Source: JADFDG01 sp965232985 (GTDB lineage Bacteria; Pseudomonadota; Gammaproteobacteria; Pseudomonadales; JADFDG01). From it: a stretch of 64,000 nucleotides of DNA. The stretch is taken from assembly GCA_965232985.1 (NCBI GenBank), contig CBDDRC010000021.1:1-64000 (forward strand). The letters are read 5' to 3'. Position numbers and translations under genes: made by a program. Below are positions 6,714-17,140 of this stretch, in pieces (the first letter of the stretch is position 1; each line of letters starts with the position of its first letter). The notes beneath the pieces were generated by a model. It was not told where the DNA came from, made no database searches, and saw only the letters and a list, made by a program, of their open reading frames with translations.

Positions 6714-8708
6714 ATGCGCGTGCCCATGTTGCATCGCTTCCTGCTGGCGGCATTGTTGCCGGCGCTGGCCTTGTTCATTGCTTGCAGCGGCCAGCCGGTG
6801 CAGGCCGATGTGCTCACCTTGGGGCCCGACCAGCGGGATTACCCGCTCGGGATGCACATGGATGTTCTCGAGGACGAAACGGCGTCGCTGGATATCGAGG
6901 CGGTATCGGCCGCCATGTATGCCGGTCGTTTCCATGCGGTTGGCAAGGAGCGCCCAAACTATGGCTTCCGCCGCGCCGCACTGTGGTTCCGCATTCAGAT
7001 TGATTTTTCGGGCAGCCCCGAACACGAGTGGCACCTGATCGAAAGCCATCCGATCATCGACGAAATCACTTTCTACACGCCCGATGGCTTCGGCGGCTGG
7101 AACACGGTGCCGATGGGCGACACGCTCGCGTTCGATGCGCGGCCATACAAGCTGCGCGAGTTCGTGCTGCCGATTCCGTACCGGCTCATTGGCGGCAAGA
7201 CGCAGCCGGTATCGATTTTCGTGCGGGTTGCCGGCCAGGGTGCGCTCAATGTCGATCTGCGGCTCACCAACGCCCAGGGGCTTGCCGAACGCACCAGCAT
7301 ACAGTTGTGGGGCTTCGGGCTTTTTTACGGGGCGTTGCTCGTCATGCTTCTCTACAACGCCTTGCTGTATTGGTCGACGCGCGAGCGCGCACAGCTTCAT
7401 TACATCATTTTTCTTGCCGGGTTCATTCTGCTCTTCCTGAGCCTTAACGGATTAGCGCTGCAATACCTGTGGCCGGATTTCCCGGCGGCCAACGGCTGGT
7501 TTCCGGTGTTTACCTGCATTGCGGTGTGGGGCGCTTTGCAATTCACGCGCAGCTTCCTTGATATCCGCAAGGACAACCCGAAAGTCGATGCCGGCTTTCG
7601 CTGGATGACGCACGCCGTGGTGTTGGTCTTTTTGCTGGGCCTGATGCTGCCGCGACACTGGGCCTACATTCTGGGCACGGTGCTGCCGTTGCTTTTTGCA
7701 ATGGTGATGTTCGGCGCGGGCGTCATGCGGTTGCGTCAGGGCTACCGGCCGGCGCGCCTCTTTGTGGCCGGCTGGTGTGTGCTGCTGAGCGGCGCGATTC
7801 TGCTGCCGCTGGCGAATCTGGGCATCTTGCCGGCTAACGCATTCACCACGTATTCACCGCAGTTGGGCGCGGTTTTGCAAGTTGTACTGCTGTCGCTCGC
7901 GCTGGGCGACCGGATGAAGTTGCTGAAAGTGGAGAATGAGCGAATCCAGCAGGAGTCGCACGAGCAACTTGAGCGCATGTTCGCGCAAATCAAGGGCCTC
8001 GACGCCGACAAGTTGCGCTTTCTTCACTATCTCAGCCACGAGTTGAACACACCGCTGAACTGGATGTCTGCCACGCGTACTGTCGATGCAACGACGGTGC
8101 ATCCGGAAATACGGGCCATGATTGAAATGGTCGAGGCCGGGCATCAACGGATGATTGACCTGGTCAGCACTGTGTTGCGTTATTTTGACCTCGCCAGCGA
8201 GAATGCCGCGCAGATTGCATTGGCGCCGATAGCGCCGATGTGGGTCGTTGACGAACTGTTGCGTGAGCGTGTTGAAGTCATTGCGAAGAAAAAGTTGACG
8301 GTGCGCAACAGCGTCCCGGCGGATCTTGTGTTGTTTGCCAACGAGCAGCGACTGCGTCGCGCGCTTGCCTTTCTCATCGAGAATGCAATCAACTACAGCG
8401 ACGAGGGCCAGGAAATTGTGGTGTCCGGCGGTACCGAAACCTATGGCACGCGCGGGGTACTGGTGGTGCGCGACCAGGGCAAGGGCATCGATGGCGAGCA
8501 CATCGGCCGCCTGTTCGAACCGTTTTTTATGGTGGGGTCACATCATCGCGAAGGCGGCTTTGGCCTGAGCCTCGCCACGGCCAGATTGCTGGTTGCCAAT
8601 ATGGGCGGTGACATGCGGGTACGCAGTGAAGGCCGTGGCCAGGGCGCTGAATTTTCGATCATCCTGCCTGTAGCGGCTTCCGCAAATCCCCGGCCGACGA
8701 TGCCGTGA
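6714..8708 (+). CDS. 7TMR-DISM sensor histidine kinase (orphan)
   Basis: This 664-aa sensor kinase has a signal peptide (about 1-31, ending PVQA), a 7TMR-DISM extracellular domain in the periplasm (about 35-190), seven membrane helices (about 198-395), a short coiled coil, and a HisKA/HATPase module. The phospho-acceptor is H442 in SHELNTPLNW. The N box (IENAINYS), G1 (DQGKGID) and G2 (GGFGLSLA) boxes are intact. There is no receiver domain and no response regulator gene beside it. I chose the ATG at 6714 because it starts the signal peptide; an earlier in-frame start would overlap asmA. The 3' end overlaps the convergent acetyltransferase gene by 50 bp. The ligand is unknown; the DISM domain is thought to bind carbohydrate-like molecules. 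Confidence 0.9.
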   Translation: MRVPMLHRFLLAALLPALALFIACSGQPVQADVLTLGPDQRDYPLGMHMDVLEDETASLDIEAVSAAMYAGRFHAVGKERPNYGFRRAALWFRIQIDFSGSPEHEWHLIESHPIIDEITFYTPDGFGGWNTVPMGDTLAFDARPYKLREFVLPIPYRLIGGKTQPVSIFVRVAGQGALNVDLRLTNAQGLAERTSIQLWGFGLFYGALLVMLLYNALLYWSTRERAQLHYIIFLAGFILLFLSLNGLALQYLWPDFPAANGWFPVFTCIAVWGALQFTRSFLDIRKDNPKVDAGFRWMTHAVVLVFLLGLMLPRHWAYILGTVLPLLFAMVMFGAGVMRLRQGYRPARLFVAGWCVLLSGAILLPLANLGILPANAFTTYSPQLGAVLQVVLLSLALGDRMKLLKVENERIQQESHEQLERMFAQIKGLDADKLRFLHYLSHELNTPLNWMSATRTVDATTVHPEIRAMIEMVEAGHQRMIDLVSTVLRYFDLASENAAQIALAPIAPMWVVDELLRERVEVIAKKKLTVRNSVPADLVLFANEQRLRRALAFLIENAINYSDEGQEIVVSGGTETYGTRGVLVVRDQGKGIDGEHIGRLFEPFFMVGSHHREGGFGLSLATARLLVANMGGDMRVRSEGRGQGAEFSIILPVAASANPRPTMP

Positions 8709-9072
8709 AGCCCAGCGCAGTCAGGGCCGCGACTGCGTCGGGGGTGGCGGTAATGACCAATTCGCGGCCGCCGGTGAGTTTTTCAAGGCGGGAAATCTCG
8801 TCGATCAGGCGCAGGCCGACGCCACGGTTGCGCGTGACAGCCCGCACCGCCACCAGCGCGATGCGGCGCGCATCGGTCGGCCCGCTGACCAGTGCGCCGG
8901 CCACCTGCCTGCCGTTGAACGCTGCCGCATAAAACACGCCGCCTGCGCGCAGCGCGTCCCGGATTGTGGTGAGGCACTGCTGCGGCGTCCGGCCGGGAAA
9001 GTCGGCGTAGACATGCGCGAGGTCCGCTTCGAGGTCGGCGACATCGTAACGGGGCTCAACAATAACGGGCAT
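8659..9072 (-). CDS. PanM/PanZ-like GNAT acetyltransferase (aspartate decarboxylase maturation factor family)
   Basis: The 137-aa protein starts MPVIVEPRYDVADLEADL and has the GNAT acetyl-CoA loop VRAVTRNRGVGLRLIDEI (residues about 85-102). The short length and the V-R-x-VTR-x-RGVG pattern resemble PanM/PanZ, which binds acetyl-CoA and triggers self-cleavage of the PanD zymogen in pantothenate synthesis. panD is not in the window, so the role is inferred from similarity only. A general GNAT acetyltransferase is the alternative. The stop lies inside the end of the kinase gene on the other strand. Confidence 0.7.
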   Translation of the reverse strand: MPVIVEPRYDVADLEADLAHVYADFPGRTPQQCLTTIRDALRAGGVFYAAAFNGRQVAGALVSGPTDARRIALVAVRAVTRNRGVGLRLIDEISRLEKLTGGRELVITATPDAVAALTALGFTASSAGDLRKPLQAG

Positions 9073-9128
9073 GGCGAGTCCTGCTGCGCTTTTCTGCGCC
9101 GGCGGGTGCCGGGGCGCATGGCGGAGCC

Positions 9129-9134
9129 TATAAT
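9129..9134 (+). promoter_or_regulatory. Possible -10 box of the hisBHAF operon
   Basis: A perfect TATAAT lies 36 bp before the hisB start. No convincing -35 box is seen at 16-18 bp, so this is a weak call supported mainly by position. Confidence 0.4.
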
Positions 9135-9169
9135 ACCCGCCCCGGACACGCAGCATCGCGGAGAGCAGC

Positions 9170-9769
9170 ATGGCGGAGCGTACCGCCAGCGTGGAGCGCA
9201 ACACGCTGGAAACCCGCATCAAGGTCAGCGTCAACCTCGACGGTACCGGCAAGGGCGAATTCCGCACTGGCTTGCCGTTTCTTGAGCACATGCTTGATCA
9301 GGTGGCGCGTCATGGCCTCATCGACATCGCTATCGTTGCCGATGGCGATTTGCACATCGATGCGCACCACACAGTCGAGGATGTCGGCATTACCCTGGGT
9401 CAGGCGCTCGCCAAAGCGTGGGCCGACAAGAAAGGCGTGCGTCGTTATGGCCATGCCTATGTTCCGCTCGACGAAGCGTTGTCACGCGTCGTGGTGGATC
9501 TGTCCGGGCGCCCCGGTCTTGAAATGCATGTCGATTTCAGTCGCGGCAATGTCGGTGGTTTCGATGTCGATCTGTTTCGCGAGTTCTTTCAGGGGCTCGT
9601 CAATCACGCTGCGATAACCCTGCACATTGACAATCTGCGTGGCAACAACGCGCACCACCAGGCGGAGACCGTGTTCAAGGCGTTTGGCCGCGCGCTGCGC
9701 ATGGCCATGGAGCACGATCCGCGCATGGGCGGCATCACGCCGAGCACCAAGGGCACGCTCAATGGCTGA
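9170..9769 (+). CDS. hisB: Imidazoleglycerol-phosphate dehydratase HisB
   Basis: The enzyme dehydrates imidazole glycerol phosphate to imidazole acetol phosphate, the sixth step of histidine synthesis. At 199 aa it is the monofunctional form, without the phosphatase domain of enterobacterial HisB. Metal-binding histidine motifs are clear: FLEHMLDQVARHG, HIDAHHTVEDVG and NNAHHQAE. GGAGAG upstream of the ATG is the likely ribosome-binding site. The stop overlaps the hisH start by 8 bp. Confidence 0.98.
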   Translation: MAERTASVERNTLETRIKVSVNLDGTGKGEFRTGLPFLEHMLDQVARHGLIDIAIVADGDLHIDAHHTVEDVGITLGQALAKAWADKKGVRRYGHAYVPLDEALSRVVVDLSGRPGLEMHVDFSRGNVGGFDVDLFREFFQGLVNHAAITLHIDNLRGNNAHHQAETVFKAFGRALRMAMEHDPRMGGITPSTKGTLNG

Positions 9770-10424
9770 GACCATCGCCATCATCGATTACGGGATGGGC
9801 AACCTGCGCTCGGCCTCGAAAGCCTTCGAGAAAGTGTGTGACGCGAAAATATTGATTACCGCCGACCCGGAGATTATCCGTCACGCCGATCGCGTGGTGC
9901 TGCCTGGTGTCGGTGCAATTCGCGATTGCATGCAGGGCATTGTGCGCATTGGCATAGATCAGGTGGTACGCGAAGTCATTACCCGGAAGCCGTTTCTTGG
10001 CATCTGCATAGGCATGCAGATGTTGATGCGCCATTCCGAAGAGAATGGTGGTTGTGACGCACTCGGTGTTCTGCCGGGGGAAGTGAAGTATTTCGGCGAC
10101 AATCTGCTCGGCGAGCGTCTTGAGAAGCTCAAAGTGCCGCATATGGGCTGGAATCAGGTGCATATGGCAGACGGGCATCCGCTGTGGGCGGGGATCCACC
10201 AGGATTCGCGCTTTTATTTCGTCCACAGCTACTATGTACGGATGGACGATGAGAAATTCGTCGCCGGTCGTTGCGAGTATGGTCTGGAATTCGCCGCTGC
10301 CGTCGCGCATGACAACATCTTCGCCGTGCAGTTTCATCCGGAGAAGAGCCAGCTTGCCGGTCTGACGCTGCTCGCCAATTTCGCGCGCTGGGATGGCACC
10401 GTGCCGGCGCGGAAAGTGCATTGA
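9762..10424 (+). CDS. hisH: Imidazole glycerol phosphate synthase, glutamine amidotransferase subunit HisH
   Basis: HisH releases ammonia from glutamine and passes it to HisF to build the imidazole ring. The class I glutamine amidotransferase triad is visible: the nucleophile Cys in FLGICIGMQM and His and Glu in VQFHPEKS. The start MAETIAIIDYGMGNLRS is chosen by homology and overlaps the end of hisB. Length (220 aa) is usual. HisF is encoded two genes downstream. Confidence 0.98.
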   Translation: MAETIAIIDYGMGNLRSASKAFEKVCDAKILITADPEIIRHADRVVLPGVGAIRDCMQGIVRIGIDQVVREVITRKPFLGICIGMQMLMRHSEENGGCDALGVLPGEVKYFGDNLLGERLEKLKVPHMGWNQVHMADGHPLWAGIHQDSRFYFVHSYYVRMDDEKFVAGRCEYGLEFAAAVAHDNIFAVQFHPEKSQLAGLTLLANFARWDGTVPARKVH

Positions 10425-10432
10425 GTCATTCC

Positions 10433-11176
10433 ATGCTCATTATTCCGGCTATCGATCTGAAAGACGGTAAGTGCGTGCGCCTGAAGCAGGGTCGCATGGA
10501 GGACGACACCGTCTTTTCCGATGACCCGGTGGCCATGGCGCATCGCTGGGTCGATGCCGGCGCGCGGCGCCTGCATCTTGTTGATCTCAACGGCGCGTTT
10601 GCTGGCGCGCCGGTGAACGGCAGCATCGTGCGGGCGATTGCGCAGGCATTGCCGCTGCTGCCGATCCAGATCGGCGGCGGCATCCGCTCGCTGGAAACGG
10701 TTCGCACTTATCTTGATGCCGGCGTGCAGTTCGTCATCATTGGCACGAAAGCCCTGAAGGAACCGCAGTTCGTCAAGGAAGCGTGCCGTGAATTTCCCGG
10801 GCACATCATGGTCGGGATCGATGCGAAGAACGGCATGGTTGCCACCGATGGCTGGGCCGATGTTTCCAGCGTGCGTGCGATCGACCTCGCCAGCCAGTTC
10901 CGCGACAACGGCGTGAGTTCGATTGTTTACACCGACATTGCTCGCGACGGCATGATGCAGGGTGTGAACGTCGAGGAAACGGCGCGGCTCGCCCGTGAAT
11001 CGGGCTTGCCGGTGATCGCTTCCGGTGGCATCACCAACCTCGATGACATTCACCGGCTCAAGGCTGCGGCGCACGATGGTATCGTCGGCGCCATCACCGG
11101 CCGAGCCATTTATGAAGGCACGCTGGACCTGCGCGCGGCGCAGGCGCTTGCCGACCAGCCGCCTGTCAACGCCTGA
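10433..11176 (+). CDS. hisA: Phosphoribosylformimino-5-aminoimidazole carboxamide ribotide isomerase HisA
   Basis: HisA is a TIM-barrel isomerase that opens the ribose ring of ProFAR in histidine synthesis. The catalytic Asp8 is in PAIDLKDGK and the second Asp in TDIARDGMMQG; the phosphate loops QIGGGIRS and ASGGITN are intact. I chose the ATG at 10433 (MLIIPAIDL). A TTG at 10421 is in frame but would add four residues not seen in homologues. Eight bases separate it from hisH. Confidence 0.97.
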   Translation: MLIIPAIDLKDGKCVRLKQGRMEDDTVFSDDPVAMAHRWVDAGARRLHLVDLNGAFAGAPVNGSIVRAIAQALPLLPIQIGGGIRSLETVRTYLDAGVQFVIIGTKALKEPQFVKEACREFPGHIMVGIDAKNGMVATDGWADVSSVRAIDLASQFRDNGVSSIVYTDIARDGMMQGVNVEETARLARESGLPVIASGGITNLDDIHRLKAAAHDGIVGAITGRAIYEGTLDLRAAQALADQPPVNA

Positions 11177-11193
11177 GCGCGGAGCAACACATC

Positions 11194-11970
11194 ATGGGTC
11201 TCGCCAAACGTCTTATTCCCTGCCTCGATGTCGACCAGGGCCGGGTGGTCAAGGGCGTAAAATTCGAGAATATTCGCGACGCGGGCGACCCGGTGGAAAT
11301 CTCGCGCCGTTACGACGAGGCCGGCGCTGATGAGATCACCTTCCTCGACATCACCGCGAGCCACGAAGGCCGCGACATCATGCTGCACACCGTTGAGCGT
11401 ATGGCCAGCCAGGTGTTTATCCCGCTCACCGTGGGCGGCGGTATTCGCAGGATCGAGGATATCCGCAATCTGCTCAACGCTGGCGCCGACAAAGTCTCAA
11501 TCAACTCAGCGGCAATTGCCAACCCCGAATTCGTTGGTGAAGCAGCGGCACGTTTTGGCGCCCAGTGCATCGTCATCGCCATTGACGCCAAGAAGGTGAG
11601 TGCGCCGCAAGAAAGTGATCGCTGGGAAATTTTTACCCACGGCGGCCGCAAGGCGACCGGCATCAATGCGGTGGATTGGGCGCGACGCATGGAAAAAATG
11701 GGCGCCGGTGAAATCCTGCTGACCAGCATGGATCGCGACGGCACCAAAACGGGCTTCGATAACGCGCTGGTGCGCGCAATAAGCGAGGCGACTAACGTGC
11801 CGGTAATCGCCTCCGGTGGTGTTGGCAATCTGCAGCACCTTGCCGATGGCATCCGCATCGGCAAGGCCGATGCGGTACTTGCCGCGAGCATCTTTCATTT
11901 CAGCGAGTACACGATCCGCCAGGCCAAGGAATATATGGCCGCGCAAGGAATCGAGATGCGGCTCGACTGA
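11194..11970 (+). CDS. hisF: Imidazole glycerol phosphate synthase, cyclase subunit HisF
   Basis: HisF uses ammonia from HisH to form imidazole glycerol phosphate and AICAR. The start MGLAKRLIPCLDVDQGRVVKG holds catalytic Asp11, and LTSMDRDGTKTGFD holds the second catalytic Asp. The phosphate-binding motifs VGGGIR and ASGGVGN are present. It is 258 aa, the usual length, with GGAG before the ATG. The stop codon abuts the stop of the convergent ctpA gene with no gap, so transcription of the two operons must meet here. Confidence 0.98.
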   Translation: MGLAKRLIPCLDVDQGRVVKGVKFENIRDAGDPVEISRRYDEAGADEITFLDITASHEGRDIMLHTVERMASQVFIPLTVGGGIRRIEDIRNLLNAGADKVSINSAAIANPEFVGEAAARFGAQCIVIAIDAKKVSAPQESDRWEIFTHGGRKATGINAVDWARRMEKMGAGEILLTSMDRDGTKTGFDNALVRAISEATNVPVIASGGVGNLQHLADGIRIGKADAVLAASIFHFSEYTIRQAKEYMAAQGIEMRLD

Positions 11971-13377
11971 TTATTTTGTGGCGCCTGCTTCTGCGTGCGT
12001 TGCGCGCGCCAGCACCATGCCGCGCAGGATGTTGAGCGCCTCGTAGAGCTGGTAATCATCTTCGGCCAGAGTCTTCGGTTTTTCTTCGCCGTCCGCCTTC
12101 TGGTTCTTGCCCTTGCGCTCGGGCGCGCCGTTGCTGTTCGTGAGATGTCCCGGCAGATCCGCTTCGCGGAATGACGCGTCTTCGTCGCGTTGCGTCAGGC
12201 GTGCATCCTCGACACGGATATCCGGGACGATTCCCTGCGCCTGAATCGAACGCCCTGATGGCGTGTAGTAGCGCGCGGTGGTGAGTTTCAGCGCCCGATC
12301 CTGCTGCAGCGGGAATACGGTCTGTACCGAGCCCTTGCCAAAGGTTGGCGTGCCGACAATCACCGCGCGTTGCTGATCCTGCAGCGCTCCGGCGACGATT
12401 TCCGCTGCCGAGGCGCTGCCGGCGTTTACCAGTACCACCATGGGCAGGCCATTGAGCAAATCGCCGGGTGTGGCATCAAGACGTTGTTGCGCGGAATTGT
12501 CGCGCCCTTGCGTGTAGACGATATTGCCGCCATCAAGGAACAGGTCGGCGACCTGCTGCGCGCCGCTCAGCACACCGCCGGGATTGTTGCGCATGTCGAG
12601 CACGAGCCCCTGCAGCGGCTCCGACGCTGCCAACAATGCCTTGATTTCTTTTTCTGTATCGGCACCGGTGTGCGTCTGGAACTGGGTGACGCGCAGGTAC
12701 GCAAAACCCGGCGTCAGCTCGCGGCTGCGCACGCTGGTCATCTTGATTTTTTCGCGCATCAGCAAGACGTCGAACGGTTTTCCCTTGCCCTCACGCATGA
12801 CGGTCAGTTCCACTTCCGTGCCGACCTTGCCGCGCATGCGGTCGACCGCTTCGAAAAGACTCATGCCCTTGACGCTGTCGCCGTCAATGCGGATGACGAA
12901 ATCGCCCGGACGCAGGCCGGCGCGGCTGGCTGGCGTGTCGTCAATGGGAGACACGATCTTGATGAAACCCTCGGCTATCCCGATCTCGATGCCGACGCCG
13001 CCGAACTCGCCGGAAGTGGTTACCTGCAGATCGGAAAATTCTTTCGATTCGAGATAGGACGAATGCGGATCGAGCTCATAGAGCAGGCCGTGAATTGCCG
13101 CAGCAAGCAGTTTCTCGTCGCTGATCGGCTCGACATAGGAATCACGGATCTGCTGTAGCACTTGCGCAAAAATGCGCAAGTCGTCGAGCGGCAGCGCGTT
13201 GGTGGTGATTGTTGCCGGCTTGTCTTTCCCCGTTGTATCGGCGGCAGTCTCGCTGGCGGCGCGGGCGGCGGGCAGGGCGAGGAGGGTAATCAGGACGGCG
13301 TGGACAAAGAGGGCCGTGAAGCGATATCGGTCGCGCAGAAATGGAAATCGTGGCTGGCGGTGTGCGAGGTCTTTCAT
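11971..13377 (-). CDS. ctpA: S41-family carboxy-terminal processing peptidase
   Basis: This 468-aa periplasmic serine protease trims protein C-termini, often of cell-wall enzymes. It has a signal peptide (TALFVHAVLITLLALPAARA), a PDZ domain (GIEIGIAEGFIKIVSPIDDTP onward) and an S41 domain with the catalytic Ser in VNAGSASAAEI and Lys in TFGKGSVQT. The C-terminal tail is charged and low complexity. I chose the ATG at 13377, just before the signal peptide. A GTG at 13446 overlapping the envC stop would add 23 residues. It is the last gene of a gpmI-envC-ctpA operon, an order common in Pseudomonas relatives. Confidence 0.93.
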   Translation of the reverse strand: MKDLAHRQPRFPFLRDRYRFTALFVHAVLITLLALPAARAASETAADTTGKDKPATITTNALPLDDLRIFAQVLQQIRDSYVEPISDEKLLAAAIHGLLYELDPHSSYLESKEFSDLQVTTSGEFGGVGIEIGIAEGFIKIVSPIDDTPASRAGLRPGDFVIRIDGDSVKGMSLFEAVDRMRGKVGTEVELTVMREGKGKPFDVLLMREKIKMTSVRSRELTPGFAYLRVTQFQTHTGADTEKEIKALLAASEPLQGLVLDMRNNPGGVLSGAQQVADLFLDGGNIVYTQGRDNSAQQRLDATPGDLLNGLPMVVLVNAGSASAAEIVAGALQDQQRAVIVGTPTFGKGSVQTVFPLQQDRALKLTTARYYTPSGRSIQAQGIVPDIRVEDARLTQRDEDASFREADLPGHLTNSNGAPERKGKNQKADGEEKPKTLAEDDYQLYEALNILRGMVLARATHAEAGATK

Positions 13378-13442
13378 GGGGTGTGCGTTCCGGGAAGACA
13401 ATGGCCGTTTATACCTTGTCGTCAAAGCGTCCGGCCAGTATT

Positions 13443-14585
13443 TCACCGGCGCAGCCAGAGTGCCGGGTTTTGGGGGTCGCCGCCGTGGCGCAATTCGAAG
13501 TACAGGCCCGGCGCTGCATTGCCGCCTGACGCGCCGACGGTGGCGATTGTTTCACCTTCCTTGACCCAGTCGCCGGTGGCGCGATTGAGGGCCTGATTGT
13601 GGCCGTAGATGGTGAGGTAGCCGTCGCCATGATCGATGATTGCCAGCAGCCCGTAACCGCGCAGCCAGTCGGCATAGACCACGCGCCCGGGATGCACGGC
13701 CCGTACCTCGCTGCCTTCCGGCGCAGCGATGAGGATGCCATTCAGCGACAGCTTGCCTTCGGCGAGCGGCGAACCATAGCGGGCGGCAATGCGGCCGATA
13801 ACAGGCCAGCGCAACTTGCCCTTGCGGGCCTTGATCGGGGCGTCGGTTGCTTCCGGTGGCAGGTCGCGAAAGGCTTCACGCGCCGCGTTGGAAAGCCGGC
13901 GCAATGCCGCTGCGTCTTCCCGCAGGCGTTTGAGTTCGTTGCTGCGCAAGCGCAGTTCGCCAGCGAGTATGTCGACGGCCTGTTTGCGTTTGTCCCGCGC
14001 TTGCGCCAGTTCACGTTCGTTAGCCGCCAGCTTGGCGCGGGTCTCGGCAAGTTGCTGTTGCTCGGCAACGACACGCATCCGGGTTGCCGCCAATGAGGCG
14101 GTTGCTTCGTTGTATTCGGCGATGCGTCTGGTGCGATCGCGCTGCAGATAGTCGTAATAGCGAACGATACGGGCTAGCTGCTGGGGGTCGTCGGCGTTGA
14201 GCCACAAGCGCAATTGTTGCTGACGGGCGAGTAGCCAGGCAGCCCGCACATCGCGCGCTAGTGCCGCTGCCTGAGCCTGCGTTTTCGTCACCAGCGCATT
14301 GCGCTGCATTTCAAGTTTCGCGAGTGCAGTAGCGAGCGAGCGTTCCTGGCGGCGCAGTTCGCGCATTGCCGTAGTAACGCGCTCGATGGCCTTTTCTGCG
14401 TCGCGCAGTTGCGTTTGGTTTGCGGTCAGCACACCCCGGGTCGATTCGAGACGTTGCTGGGCCAGCGCGATCTTCTCTTGCGTGCGCGCGAGATCTTCAC
14501 TACCGGCATTGCGGCCAGCGTGCGCGGCCGGGACACACAGCAGTATCGCCAGCGCCACCGCACGGATTGCCAGCCGGCGGGTCAT
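13443..14585 (-). CDS. envC: EnvC-like murein hydrolase activator
   Basis: This 380-aa periplasmic protein is expected to activate cell-division amidases at the septum. It has a signal peptide (1-23), a long coiled coil (about 28-240) and a C-terminal LytM/M23 domain. The zinc ligands of active M23 peptidases are missing: the H-x-G-x-D site reads LNGILIAAPEG and the HxH site reads GLYFELRH. This degeneration is the hallmark of EnvC-type activators as opposed to endopeptidases. It starts 5 bp after the gpmI stop, so it is co-transcribed with gpmI. Confidence 0.92.
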   Translation of the reverse strand: MTRRLAIRAVALAILLCVPAAHAGRNAGSEDLARTQEKIALAQQRLESTRGVLTANQTQLRDAEKAIERVTTAMRELRRQERSLATALAKLEMQRNALVTKTQAQAAALARDVRAAWLLARQQQLRLWLNADDPQQLARIVRYYDYLQRDRTRRIAEYNEATASLAATRMRVVAEQQQLAETRAKLAANERELAQARDKRKQAVDILAGELRLRSNELKRLREDAAALRRLSNAAREAFRDLPPEATDAPIKARKGKLRWPVIGRIAARYGSPLAEGKLSLNGILIAAPEGSEVRAVHPGRVVYADWLRGYGLLAIIDHGDGYLTIYGHNQALNRATGDWVKEGETIATVGASGGNAAPGLYFELRHGGDPQNPALWLRR

Positions 14586-14590
14586 GTGCG

Positions 14591-16159
<1,569 letters not shown>

Positions 16160-16258
16160 GGTTGGGGCGGATCAGGGTCGGGAAGAGGTTGCGGATTTTA
16201 CCGGAGCCGGTGCCCCGGAACGAGCCGACCAATGATAAGCCGGTAGTCAGCAGGGGTG

Positions 16259-16285
16259 GATCCAGCAAAGGCTGATCCAACAAAG
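16259..16285. repeat. Direct repeat of a 12-mer upstream of the rhodanese gene
   Basis: GATCCAGCAAAG (16259-16270) recurs as GATCCAACAAAG (16274-16285), 11 of 12 identical and 15 bp apart. It lies just upstream of a TATACT -10-like hexamer at 16303-16308. It could be a tandem activator site, but nothing else supports this. Confidence 0.3.
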
Positions 16286-16347
16286 ACGGTGCGACGGTGG
16301 GCTATACTCCCGGCCTCCATTTTCTTCACCCGCTGAAGCTGTTGCCC

Positions 16348-16764
16348 ATGGATCGTATTCCCGAGTTCCTTGCCAATCACTGGATGCTTACTACTGCCTT
16401 CGTGGTGCTGGCGATCGTGCTGGTCATTATCGAGTCCCGCCGTGGCGGCAAGTCGCTGGGGCCGGCCCTGGTTGGCGGGCTGGTCAATCGTGAGCACGCC
16501 GTGCTGCTTGATGTGCGCGTCGACAGCGATTTTCGCGGCGGCCACATTGCCGGTAGCGTGAATATCCCGCTGGCGCAGCTCGCCTCTCGCCTGGGCGAAC
16601 TGGAGAAGTACAAAGGCAAGCCGCTGATTATGGTCTGCCATGTTGGGCATAGTGCCGGCGACGCCGCGAAGCAATTGATCAAGGCCGGCCATGCGCCGGT
16701 TTACTGTCTGGCGGGCGGCATCAATGCCTGGCGCGGGGAAAACCTGCCGGTGGTCAAGGCGTGA
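16348..16764 (+). CDS. Membrane-anchored rhodanese-like protein (YibN type)
   Basis: The 138-aa protein has an N-terminal membrane helix (about 13-28) and a single cytoplasmic rhodanese domain. The candidate active-site loop is VCHVGHSAGD with Cys97. It is followed by grxC and secB, the same order as yibN-grxC-secB in Escherichia coli, which supports a YibN-like identity. The substrate is unknown; a role in sulfur or redox handling near the membrane is inference. The TATACT hexamer 40 bp upstream may be its -10 box. Confidence 0.88.
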   Translation: MDRIPEFLANHWMLTTAFVVLAIVLVIIESRRGGKSLGPALVGGLVNREHAVLLDVRVDSDFRGGHIAGSVNIPLAQLASRLGELEKYKGKPLIMVCHVGHSAGDAAKQLIKAGHAPVYCLAGGINAWRGENLPVVKA

Positions 16765-16825
16765 TGCGGATGGCCTGCGCCCGATGATCTCCAGATCTCC
16801 CAATCAGCAGCGCTCCGGAGCGGGC

Positions 16826-17095
16826 ATGAGCGTCGACGTCGTCCTTTACACCACGCCGAACTGTTCTTATTGCGTTCAGGCCAAGCAGTTGTTGGTGCGT
16901 AAAGGTGTTGCGTATCGCGAGATAGACGTATCGCGCGATGGCGCCCTGCGCACCGAGGTGATGGCGCGCAGCGGCCAGCGCACCGTTCCGCAGATCTGGA
17001 TCGGCGAGTACCATGTTGGCGGCTTCAACGAGCTTTATGCGCTTGAGCGAGCCGGCACGCTGGACGCCTTGCTTGCCGGCGGCGCGCTCAACTGA
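16826..17095 (+). CDS. grxC: Glutaredoxin 3
   Basis: This 89-aa cytoplasmic thiol-disulfide oxidoreductase uses glutathione. The active site is C13-S-Y-C16 (CSYC instead of the more common CPYC), followed by the cis-Pro motif TVPQIWIG and the glutathione-binding VGGFNEL. The ATG at 16826 has GGAG 9 bp upstream. Ser in place of Pro in the active site is expected to change the redox potential, though such variants occur naturally. Confidence 0.95.
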   Translation: MSVDVVLYTTPNCSYCVQAKQLLVRKGVAYREIDVSRDGALRTEVMARSGQRTVPQIWIGEYHVGGFNELYALERAGTLDALLAGGALN

Positions 17096-17140
17096 GCCAG
17101 GCAGTCCTACCAACAACCAGTTCCGGGATTTGAAAAAAAC

